Shown here one piece after another: positions 26,419 through 33,428 of a DNA stretch of 64,000 nt (the first letter of the stretch is position 1; each line of letters opens with the position of its first letter). Source of the stretch: Sediminicola sp037203765 (GTDB lineage: Bacteria; Bacteroidota; Bacteroidia; Flavobacteriales; Flavobacteriaceae). The stretch covers positions 434,001-498,000 of the forward strand of contig NZ_JBBCAS010000001.1 in the NCBI RefSeq assembly GCF_037203765.1, in the 5' to 3' direction. The position numbers and the translations under genes were made by a program. The notes under the pieces were generated by a model. That model was not told the DNA's origin and did not search any database. It saw nothing but the letters and a program-made list of their open reading frames with translations.

Positions 26419-26436
26419 ACCAACCTATTGGTCGGT
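26419..26436. promoter_or_regulatory. Candidate TetR operator upstream of the patatin gene
   Basis: ACCAACCTATTGGTCGGT contains ACCAA-N4-TTGGT. Its reverse complement matches the box upstream of tetR (15714-15731) at 16 of 18 positions. It lies 237 bases upstream of the patatin start. Confidence 0.45.
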
Positions 26437-26672
26437 ATGAATTTTGTGGTAATCAGGTTTGATTGGGACAAGTTAGATATGGATATCGTTTTTGTCGTTA
26501 AAGGGAACAACATTAGCATCATTTTGGAGGATTGTTTGGGCTTGCAGACCTTACGGTTTGTTGATTCTGAACTTTAGAAGACTTAAATCAGGATTATTTA
26601 CGACTGAAATAGGTAATTTTAAACTATATTAAGTAGGGTGCTAAACAAAATCATTTAAAGTTTTTATCATTC

Positions 26673-27485
26673 ATGGAACTATCGGAATTGCAATCAAAAT
26701 CAGTAGGCCTAGTATTGTCCGGGGGAGGTGTGAAGGGTATGGCCCATATTGGAATGCTCAAGGCCTTGGACGAACACGGTATCAGTGCCAATGTGGTTGC
26801 CGGTACTAGTGTGGGAGCCCTAGTCGGGGCACTTTATGCAAACGGTAATTCCGTTACGGATATGCTGCATTTTTTTAAGGAAACCCCCTTGTTCCGCTAT
26901 AATTTTATGACGATTCTAAAACCGGGACTTTTGGATACCGTGCGATATTTTGATTTGTTGAAAACGTATTTCACCGAAGACTCCTTTTCTATTTTGGCCC
27001 GAAAATTACATGTAATCACCACAGATCTCCAAAAAGGTGACCAGAAGGTTTTTTCGGAAGGGGAACTGATCAGACCATTATTGGCATCTGCAGCATTACC
27101 GCCGGTTTTTAGCCCGGTAAGTATTAAAGGCAACCTTTATGCAGATGGGGGAATTATGAACAATTTTCCATATCACGAAATTGCAGATGCCTCCGATTTT
27201 ATAATTGGTAGCAATGTTTCAAGTATCAAGGAAATTCCTAAGAACGCCATTAGTACCTCTTTTCAGCTCGCTACAAGGACCACGGCTTTGATGATCTATG
27301 CCATCAATAGGGAAAAGGTGCAAAAATGTGATCTTTTATTTGAGCCCAAGGAACTGGAACTGATCGGGATCTTAGATAAAAAAGGTATTGAAAAAGCATA
27401 CGTTATTGGATACGATCACGCCTTGAGGAAATTGGACGGGTTACTGGGCAAGGCAGAGGTGTCCGAACACAAAAAACACCACTGA
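26673..27485 (+). CDS. Patatin-like phospholipase (bacterial RssA/NTE type)
   Basis: The 270-residue protein has the oxyanion-hole motif GGGVKG at residues 17-22, the nucleophile elbow GTSVG with Ser46, and the DGG motif with Asp158, giving the Ser-Asp dyad of patatin lipases. It would hydrolyse acyl esters of phospholipids or neutral lipids. There is no signal peptide, so it is cytoplasmic or membrane-peripheral. The stop codon is inside the downstream terminator stem. A TetR-like box lies upstream, so it may be induced as part of a regulon with the TetR gene at 14951 (inference). Confidence 0.92.
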   Translation: MELSELQSKSVGLVLSGGGVKGMAHIGMLKALDEHGISANVVAGTSVGALVGALYANGNSVTDMLHFFKETPLFRYNFMTILKPGLLDTVRYFDLLKTYFTEDSFSILARKLHVITTDLQKGDQKVFSEGELIRPLLASAALPPVFSPVSIKGNLYADGGIMNNFPYHEIADASDFIIGSNVSSIKEIPKNAISTSFQLATRTTALMIYAINREKVQKCDLLFEPKELELIGILDKKGIEKAYVIGYDHALRKLDGLLGKAEVSEHKKHH

Positions 27486-27500
27486 ATGAGTGGTGTTTTT
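27472..27500. terminator. Bidirectional terminator between patatin gene and reductase
   Basis: A perfect 12-bp inverted repeat (AAAAACACCACT / AGTGGTGTTTTT) with a 5-base loop includes the patatin stop codon and separates two convergent genes. Confidence 0.9.
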
Positions 27501-27519
27501 GTATGATGTTGGTAAGTTT

Positions 27520-28569
27520 CTATACGTCGTCGTAATCTACTTTTAAGGTCGGAGTGATGGGATGAGCCTGGCAGGTTAGAATCAATCCTTCCGCAATCTC
27601 ACCATCGGTCAAAATTTGATTTTTAACCATTTCTGCCTTTCCTTCGGTTACCCTGGCGATACAACTGCTGCATACCCCACCTTGACAGGAATAAGGAGCA
27701 TCGATGTTTTCTTTAAGAACGGCATCCAAGACAATGGCCTTTTTATACATGGAAAAAGTAAATTCCTCATCATCCAAAGTTATTGTAATTTGGGACTGCC
27801 CCTCAATATGTTCGGGTAGTTCATCCATTATTTCGGTGGAAGTGAACAATTCAAAATGAATCTTATCTTCTGAAATACCATCCTCTTTTAAAGTATCCGT
27901 TACCAAATTGATCATGGCTTCCGGACCGCAAATGTAAAAATCGTCAAAAATGGTATCCTTGTGCTTGTTCTTTAGGGCAAAGTTTACGGTTGATACGTCT
28001 ATGCGTCCAAATAGGGAATCAACTTCCTGCTCTTGGCTGCAGATAAAATGAACAAAAAACCGATTGGGATATTCAAGTTGTAGTTTTACCAATTCGGTGT
28101 AAAACATGGTCTCTTTGTACGATTTGTTCCCATAGACCAGCATAAATTTGTTCTTGTGGTTACTCGCCAAAACCGTACGCGCAATACTGATAATGGGGGT
28201 AATTCCACTTCCGGCAGCAAAAGCGGCAATATTTTTCACCTTATCTGTAGGCGAAAAAACGAATCTTCCTTCCGGGGGCATCACTTCCAGGACATCCCCA
28301 GCAGCTATTTTGGTATTGGCATAGTCCGAAAATCCACCTTTATCCACTTTTTTCACTCCAATGGTAATGGAGTCCGACTTAGGAGAGGAGCTAATGGAAT
28401 AAGCTCTACGCAATTCCTTTCCCTTTATTTCCTTTTTGATGGTAATATACTGACCAGAAGTGAACTTGAACGTCTGGATCAATTCTTTTGGAATGGTAAA
28501 AGTGATCGCAACGGAATCGGGTGTAAGTGGTTTTACGTGATGTACCGTGAGGGAATGAAAATCTGCCAT
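27520..28569 (-). CDS. PaaE-like flavin/2Fe-2S ferredoxin reductase
   Basis: The protein has 349 residues in three parts. An FAD-binding barrel carries the RAYS motif at residues 55-58. An NAD(P)-binding domain has a glycine-rich GSGITP segment near 118-123 and a CGPEAM motif. The C-terminal plant-type 2Fe-2S domain has CQGGVCSSC and a later LTCQ cysteine. This is the architecture of PaaE, the reductase of phenylacetyl-CoA epoxidase. No paaABCD genes are nearby, so it may donate electrons to another oxygenase or desaturase. A well-spaced promoter lies just upstream on the minus strand. Confidence 0.88.
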   Translation of the reverse strand: MADFHSLTVHHVKPLTPDSVAITFTIPKELIQTFKFTSGQYITIKKEIKGKELRRAYSISSSPKSDSITIGVKKVDKGGFSDYANTKIAAGDVLEVMPPEGRFVFSPTDKVKNIAAFAAGSGITPIISIARTVLASNHKNKFMLVYGNKSYKETMFYTELVKLQLEYPNRFFVHFICSQEQEVDSLFGRIDVSTVNFALKNKHKDTIFDDFYICGPEAMINLVTDTLKEDGISEDKIHFELFTSTEIMDELPEHIEGQSQITITLDDEEFTFSMYKKAIVLDAVLKENIDAPYSCQGGVCSSCIARVTEGKAEMVKNQILTDGEIAEGLILTCQAHPITPTLKVDYDDV

Positions 28570-28585
28570 AGTATAAATTTGACTG

Positions 28586-28615
28586 CAAAATTAAGCAAAG
28601 CCCACTTGATACAAA
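28586..28615 (-). promoter_or_regulatory. Promoter of the PaaE-like reductase
   Basis: On the minus strand TTTG (28615-28612) is separated by 18 bases from TAATTTTG (28593-28586), close to the Bacteroidetes TTTG-N17-23-TAnnTTTG layout. The ATG follows 16 bases later. Confidence 0.6.
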
Positions 28616-28638
28616 ATGGGAATGAACAAAAAATTATG

Positions 28639-28653
28639 CCTAAAATTCTTAGG
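28639..28653. promoter_or_regulatory. Candidate PadR operator CCTAA-N5-TTAGG
   Basis: A perfect 5-5-5 inverted repeat lies 15 bases upstream of the -7 element of the padR-like gene, where a bound repressor would block polymerase. Autoregulation is inferred. Confidence 0.4.
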
Positions 28654-28668
28654 TATACGAAAATTAGC

Positions 28669-28676
28669 TATATTTG
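28669..28676 (+). promoter_or_regulatory. -7 promoter element of the PadR/ABC cluster
   Basis: TATATTTG matches TAnnTTTG, 17 bases before the ATG at 28694. Its position rules out the longer reading frame that begins at 28616. Confidence 0.6.
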
Positions 28677-28693
28677 AGTCTATAGTCGCGTAT

Positions 28694-29032
28694 ATGGGAA
28701 ATGCAAAATTATACAAGGGAAGTTTAAATACCATCATCTTGAAGCTGTTGGAAGAGCAAGGAAAAATGTATGGATATGAGATTACCCAAAAAGTTAAGGA
28801 ACTGACCAAAGGAGAACTACAGATCACAGAAGGAGCCCTTTATCCTGCCTTGCACAAACTGGAAGCCGAAGGGCTTTTGGATGTTGAGGTAACCAAAGTG
28901 GACAACCGTTTGCGCAAGTACTATAAGCTTACCGAGGCGGGCGTAAAGGAAACTAAAAATAGGTTGGCGGAATTGGAAGATTTTATTAGGAGCATGCAGC
29001 ATCTGGTAAACCCAAAATGGAGTATCGATTAA
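28694..29032 (+). CDS. PadR family transcriptional regulator
   Basis: The regulator has 112 residues. The winged helix shows LYKGSLNTIILKLLEE, then GKMYGYEITQ and ITEGALYPALHKLEAEGLL, the PadR hallmark, with a short C-terminal dimerisation helix. I start at ATG 28694 because the family begins this way and because a promoter element lies inside the longer open frame. PadR proteins usually repress adjacent membrane-protein or exporter genes and are released by a small effector. It heads a cluster of three paralogous membrane proteins, a permease and an ATPase on the same strand, 11 bases before the first. Confidence 0.92.
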   Translation: MGNAKLYKGSLNTIILKLLEEQGKMYGYEITQKVKELTKGELQITEGALYPALHKLEAEGLLDVEVTKVDNRLRKYYKLTEAGVKETKNRLAELEDFIRSMQHLVNPKWSID

Positions 29033-29043
29033 AATGTGGGACA

Positions 29044-29712
29044 ATGAGCTTGAACAACGACCAACTATTGAATATTAATAATTACCTTGATTTCAAGGAT
29101 TTATATCATCTGGATCTTAGGATGGAGATCTTTGATCATATGGTGGAAAGTATTGAAATGAAGATGTCTATGGGCAGCACATTTTCTGAGGCTTTTGAAT
29201 TGGAATGTAAAAAATGGAATCCCGAGTTAAAATCCTACTCTAGCCATTGGCTGGGATTGGTTCATTCGGGACCTAAACTAGTAATGCAGAAATGTGTTGG
29301 AACAATAAAGAAACTTTATTTGAAAAGCCTTTTTGCTGCATTGGTAGTGGCAGTTTGTCTTTTTGTTGCGGAAAGCTTGTTCCCATTAAAAGCTAATCCA
29401 GCAATAATAAACGCTTTTGTAGGCGCAGGTATGTTTATCTGCGTCTTTCTATGGGTTTATTGGTATATAAGAATTCGTAAATCTCCAAAGCAAACTTCAT
29501 ATGGGTATTTTATCAAGATAAATACAATAGGTTCTGTTGTAAGCATCTTTATATTTAATCCTTTGGTCGATACTACTTTTGGATATGGTTCACCTATTAG
29601 TTTAGGATTCGGATGGATATTTCTACATGCTTGGATCTTTGTATGGACGTTTCTTTTCGCTAAAATTTTCCGTAAACATGGGGCAACAATAAACTTTAGA
29701 TTGGCGCCATGA
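29044..29712 (+). CDS. Membrane protein with N-terminal DH-motif helical domain, paralog 1
   Basis: The 222-residue protein has a cytoplasmic helical domain (1-75) containing LDLRMEIFDHMVESIE and SFSEAFELE. About four membrane helices follow (95-215). The N-terminal pattern recurs in the next two proteins. It resembles, in length and placement after a PadR gene, the helical permease-prefix/HAAS-type signalling domains of other phyla, though I cannot claim homology. ATG 29017 is also open but would overlap padR by 16 bases. It ends with a 4-base ATGA overlap to paralog 2. No family name is recognised; a sensing role is inferred from context. Confidence 0.7.
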   Translation: MSLNNDQLLNINNYLDFKDLYHLDLRMEIFDHMVESIEMKMSMGSTFSEAFELECKKWNPELKSYSSHWLGLVHSGPKLVMQKCVGTIKKLYLKSLFAALVVAVCLFVAESLFPLKANPAIINAFVGAGMFICVFLWVYWYIRIRKSPKQTSYGYFIKINTIGSVVSIFIFNPLVDTTFGYGSPISLGFGWIFLHAWIFVWTFLFAKIFRKHGATINFRLAP

Positions 29713-30347
29713 AATTAACAAAAGAAGATATCACTTTTATAGACACCTATCTAAAGAATTCCGAAATTGAATTTGTAGATGTTCGGATGGAAATGGTAGA
29801 TCATGTGGCTTCTCATGTGGAAGAAAAAATGGAGGCAGACGGACTCTCATTTTATGATGCCTTCAAGAATTATATGGTTGCCCATAAAAAAGGACTGCAA
29901 AAATCACATGAAAAATTTAAGTGGACAACGGAAAAAAAAGTATTTGGACAGATACTGCATTATTTATGCAAACCGTACAATTTACTATTCTTGCCAGCTT
30001 GTTACCTGCTTTTATTGCAAATTCAAAAATTAGAATTTGGGGAACAGATTATTAGAGTTATGCCTTATGTTTCTTTCTTTATTTACCTTTTGGTTTATTT
30101 TTTGGCATATAGGGTTGAAAAACTGCGCTATTCTGGTTTGGAACGTTTAGGATGGTACTTTTTTTTATTGTACCAACTATTGCAATTATTCTTCAGTCCC
30201 ATCCATTCCAAGTTTGTAATTGGAGAGTCTGTCACGTTGTGTTTTGTGTTGATAAGTCTATGGATAATAGTGTCCTTTTCTTTTCTAAGAGCCCTATTGT
30301 ATTACCGGAATTTCTATAAGCAACGTTTTGCCAAATTAAGCGTATGA
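29709..30347 (+). CDS. Membrane protein with N-terminal DH-motif helical domain, paralog 2
   Basis: The protein has 212 residues. The N-terminal domain (1-65) repeats the shared pattern: VDVRMEMVDHVASHVEEKM then SFYDAF. About four hydrophobic segments follow from residue 90 to 205. Both flanks overlap neighbours by ATGA, implying coupled translation with paralogs 1 and 3 and comparable amounts of each. The membrane halves of the three differ more than the N-terminal domains. The function is unknown; it may form part of a complex with the permease/ATPase downstream or signal to the PadR regulator. Confidence 0.7.
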   Translation: MKLTKEDITFIDTYLKNSEIEFVDVRMEMVDHVASHVEEKMEADGLSFYDAFKNYMVAHKKGLQKSHEKFKWTTEKKVFGQILHYLCKPYNLLFLPACYLLLLQIQKLEFGEQIIRVMPYVSFFIYLLVYFLAYRVEKLRYSGLERLGWYFFLLYQLLQLFFSPIHSKFVIGESVTLCFVLISLWIIVSFSFLRALLYYRNFYKQRFAKLSV

Positions 30348-31042
30348 AAAAATTAAACCACGACCAAATACAAGAACTCTACACCTTTACAAGAAAACAT
30401 TTTGTAGAACACTATGACCTGCAAACGGAGTTGGTAGATCACCTGGCCAACGGAATAGAACAACAATGGAAAGCAACACTTTCCCTAACTTTCCGTGAAG
30501 CCCTGGACAGGGAATTTAAAAAGTTTGGCATCTTTGGGTTTCAAGATGTTATTAGCGAGCGCATGAAGGCGATGGATAAAAAATACAGGGGCATCATCTG
30601 GCGGTTTCATAAGGAGTATTTTAAAATACCCAAAATATTGTTGATCGTTTGCCTGACTATGATCTACTTTAGTGTATTACGATTATTTGAAACTAAGACA
30701 GGCTATTATTTCTTTTGGGTAACTCAAATTGTCGCTCTTCTACCAATATTGTATACGAGTTTCAAGTATCGAAAAAAACTGAATTCAAAAAAACGAAAAT
30801 GGATATTGGAGGAGATGATTTTCAATCAAATAGGATATTTCAATCTATGGCAATTGCCAATCCATTTGCTCAACCTAACCTTCCATTCAGATAAATTATT
30901 TCATAATGATTGGTTTTTGTTGGCTATTTCATTTTATGCAGTTTGTTTTATCATCTTGCTGTATGTTCTTGTGGTGGTCATCCCCCCAAAAGCGGAACAG
31001 CTCCTTACAGAGACCTATCCGGAATATAAAATGGTCAAATAG
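30344..31042 (+). CDS. Membrane protein with N-terminal DH-motif helical domain, paralog 3
   Basis: The protein has 232 residues. Its N-terminal domain carries YDLQTELVDHLANGIEQQW and TFREALDREFKKFG. The E-L-V-D-H-L..IE and following EAL...KKFG elements are the most complete version of the pattern shared with the two upstream proteins. Membrane segments lie near 100-118, 124-142, 165-182 and 195-220. It overlaps paralog 2 by 4 bases and is followed after 55 bases by the DUF5687 permease. No enzymatic motif is seen. A tandem triplication that has diverged is the simplest reading. Confidence 0.7.
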   Translation: MKKLNHDQIQELYTFTRKHFVEHYDLQTELVDHLANGIEQQWKATLSLTFREALDREFKKFGIFGFQDVISERMKAMDKKYRGIIWRFHKEYFKIPKILLIVCLTMIYFSVLRLFETKTGYYFFWVTQIVALLPILYTSFKYRKKLNSKKRKWILEEMIFNQIGYFNLWQLPIHLLNLTFHSDKLFHNDWFLLAISFYAVCFIILLYVLVVVIPPKAEQLLTETYPEYKMVK

Positions 31043-31097
31043 TGTAACAAACTGCACTTTAGAAACACTAACCATCTAGAATTACGAACCAACCCTT

Positions 31098-32570
31098 ATG
31101 TTTAAACACTTTATCAACCTGCAGTGGAAAGCCTTTATCAGGTCCGCCTCCTTTAAGACCAACATTGCTCTTAAAATACTCATGGCCTTTGGCGCCCTGT
31201 ACTTTATAACTATGTTTTTGTTTTTGGGGGTAGGGGTATTTTATATCATCCAAAAAGCCGAAATAGGAGATCCGTTGGTCATCGTGAACAAATACCTGAT
31301 CTATTACCTGGGGATGGATCTTTTCATCAGGTACATGATGCAAAAAATGCCGGTTACCAATATAAAACCAATGCTCTACCTGCCATTTAAAAAACAGCAG
31401 GTAGTCCATTATTCCCTGGGCAAGGCGGTGGTTTCTTTTTTCAATATTGCACATGCTTTTTTCTTTGTGCCTTTTTCCATTGTGCTCCTGATTGAAGGGT
31501 ATAACCCTATCGGTGTTATTGGGTGGCATTTGGGGATGCTGGCTTTGATCTACAGTAACAATTTCATCAATATCTTGGCCAATAACAAGGATAGCGTTTT
31601 TTACCCGGCAGCAGCCCTTCTGATAATTTTGGCAGGCTGTCAATACTTCCACCTATTCGACATTACAGTTTTTACCGCTCCTCTATTTGACGCCCTGTAC
31701 AGCCTTCCGTGGATGGCACTTGTGCCCTGGACTATTTTAGTTGGACTCTATATGGCCGCATATACTTATTTTAAAAAACATATGTACTTGGATGCCGGCC
31801 TGGCCGTTAAACAAACCGAAGCCAAGACAGAGGACCTAACCTGGTTGAACCGTTTTGGCAATCTAGGGACCTTTTTGAAGAACGATATCAAGTTGATCAA
31901 AAGAAACAAGCGATCCAAGACCTCGGTAATCATGAGCTTTTTCTTTATATTTTATGGCTTTCTATTTTTCACAGGTTCAGTGGAGACCTATGAACATCCC
32001 GTTTGGCAGATTTTTGCAGGTATTTTTATCTCCGGGGGCTTTCTCTTTAGTTTCGGACAATTTGTACCCAGTTGGGATAGTTCCTATTATCCCCTGATGA
32101 TGAGCCAGAATATAAAATACAGGGAATATCTGGACTCCAAATGGTACCTGATGGTTATTGCAACTGTTATAAGTACGATAATAGCATCGTTTTACCTGTA
32201 TTTTGGACTGGATGCCTACTTATCGGTCCTGGTTGGGGCCATTTATAATATTGGGGTGAATTCTTACCTAGTTCTTTGGGGTGGTGCCTATATAAAAACA
32301 CCCATCGATCTTACATCCAACAAGAAGGCCTTTGGCGACAAACAGGCTTTTAATGCCAAAACACTCTTGCTGACGCTTCCTAAATTATTATTGCCCCTAG
32401 GGTTTTATGCACTGGGGCATTATACGATCAACCCTACAGCAGGCTATATTTTTGTGGCCGCTGCAGGAGTCATGGGATTTGCCTTTAAAAATTCCGTATT
32501 CAAAATGATTGAGGGGATCTATAAAAAGGAAAAGTACAAGACCCTTTTGGCCTATAAACAAACCAACTAA
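31098..32570 (+). CDS. DUF5687 family ABC-2-type permease
   Basis: The 490-residue polytopic protein starts MFKHFINLQWKAFIRS, the opening of the DUF5687 family. It has about 12 membrane segments and a central charged loop (GTFLKNDIKLIKRNKRSKTS, about residues 253-272) that resembles the coupling region of ABC-2 exporters. It lies 30 bases before an ABC ATPase gene, so the two probably form a homodimeric-type exporter in the inner membrane. The substrate is unknown. PadR control and the three preceding membrane proteins suggest a stress- or compound-responsive exporter. Confidence 0.82.
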   Translation: MFKHFINLQWKAFIRSASFKTNIALKILMAFGALYFITMFLFLGVGVFYIIQKAEIGDPLVIVNKYLIYYLGMDLFIRYMMQKMPVTNIKPMLYLPFKKQQVVHYSLGKAVVSFFNIAHAFFFVPFSIVLLIEGYNPIGVIGWHLGMLALIYSNNFINILANNKDSVFYPAAALLIILAGCQYFHLFDITVFTAPLFDALYSLPWMALVPWTILVGLYMAAYTYFKKHMYLDAGLAVKQTEAKTEDLTWLNRFGNLGTFLKNDIKLIKRNKRSKTSVIMSFFFIFYGFLFFTGSVETYEHPVWQIFAGIFISGGFLFSFGQFVPSWDSSYYPLMMSQNIKYREYLDSKWYLMVIATVISTIIASFYLYFGLDAYLSVLVGAIYNIGVNSYLVLWGGAYIKTPIDLTSNKKAFGDKQAFNAKTLLLTLPKLLLPLGFYALGHYTINPTAGYIFVAAAGVMGFAFKNSVFKMIEGIYKKEKYKTLLAYKQTN

Positions 32571-32600
32571 GACACCTTTTATTCTAATCGAAACAACACC

Positions 32601-33296
32601 ATGATAACAGCACAAGATCTCACCAAAACATACGGCTCAGCCACAGTATTGAATGTCCCGCACTTGGAAATCCCAAAAGGCCAGAGCTTTGGTCTGGTTG
32701 GTAACAATGGCGCAGGAAAAACTACCTTTTTCAGTCTATTGTTGGATCTTATACAGCCCACTACGGGCCAAATTGTAAGCAACGGGGTGCAGGTAGAACA
32801 GAGTGAAGCATGGAAACCTTTTACCTCTGCTTTTATCGATGAGACTTTTTTGATAGGGTACTTGACCCCAGAAGAATATTTCTACTTTATCGGAGAGTTG
32901 AGGGGTCAGAACAAAGCGGATGTCAATGCCCTTTTGGCAGGATTCGAGGATTTTTTCCATGGGGAGATATTGGGCCAAAAAAAGTATTTGAGGGATCTGA
33001 GCAAGGGAAACCAGAAAAAGGTGGGTATTGTGGCTACCTTTATTGGAAATCCGGAGGTGATTATCCTGGACGAGCCATTTGCCAATTTGGATCCTACCAC
33101 GCAAATTCGACTGAAGGGAATAATAAAAAATCTTACGGCCAATAAGGAAGTTACTATTTTGATTTCCAGCCACGATCTTATCCATGTGACCGAGGTTGCC
33201 GAACGTATCGTTGTCCTCCACAAAGGGGAAATTGTCAATGACATTCAAACCTCCAAAGAAACCCTTAAGGAACTGGAAACCTTTTTTGCGGGATAA
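32601..33296 (+). CDS. ABC transporter ATP-binding protein
   Basis: The 231-residue ATPase has Walker A GNNGAGKT at residues 34-41, ABC signature LSKGN at 133-137 (the usual SGGQ form is altered to SKGN, as in many ABC-2 ATPases), Walker B VIILDE at 153-158 and an ISSHDL H-loop near 191-196. It powers the DUF5687 permease encoded just upstream. The family resembles ATPases of drug or lipid exporters. It is the last gene of the PadR cluster; a 132-base gap separates it from sprE. Confidence 0.93.
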   Translation: MITAQDLTKTYGSATVLNVPHLEIPKGQSFGLVGNNGAGKTTFFSLLLDLIQPTTGQIVSNGVQVEQSEAWKPFTSAFIDETFLIGYLTPEEYFYFIGELRGQNKADVNALLAGFEDFFHGEILGQKKYLRDLSKGNQKKVGIVATFIGNPEVIILDEPFANLDPTTQIRLKGIIKNLTANKEVTILISSHDLIHVTEVAERIVVLHKGEIVNDIQTSKETLKELETFFAG

Positions 33297-33363
33297 GAAG
33301 GAAGTCTCTATTGGACCTATGTTTGGGGCGGAATTTTCTCTTAATAAAAAATAAAGGTATTTT

Positions 33364-33378
33364 TACCGACCAACGGTA
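33364..33378. promoter_or_regulatory. ACCGACC-type inverted repeat upstream of sprE
   Basis: TACCG-ACCAA-CGGTA is a perfect 5-5-5 inverted repeat 50 bases before the sprE start. It shares the ACCGACCAA core with the TetR-like boxes at 15714 and 26419. Any regulator is unknown. Confidence 0.35.
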
Positions 33379-33428
33379 TAATAAACAGGTTAATTTTTAG
33401 TTTAGGATACGTACGAATACCACTTATT

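Larger units (their letters stand above)
26257..26672. other. 416-base intergenic region between oxidoreductase and patatin gene
   Basis: It holds the terminator at 26313-26350 and an operator-like box at 26419-26436. A 58-codon + frame (26401-26577, from an ATG) has no recognisable family features, and the box lies inside it, so I do not call it a gene. Nothing else was recognised. Confidence 0.6.

Noticed and set aside
26401..26577. 58-codon + strand open frame with ATG start
   Set aside because: It contains the operator-like box at 26419-26436 and gives no recognisable protein. The frame length is close to chance expectation.
27520..28569. Naming this gene paaE
   Set aside because: The domain layout fits but no other paa genes are visible, so no symbol is given.
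28156..28677. 173-residue + strand frame overlapping the PaaE-like reductase
   Set aside because: It is antisense to the reductase and composed of improbable residue runs; it also covers the divergent promoter region.
31068..31652. 194-residue minus-strand frame in the DUF5687 gene
   Set aside because: It is antisense to a clear membrane protein and has a cysteine/histidine-rich pattern typical of antisense reading.
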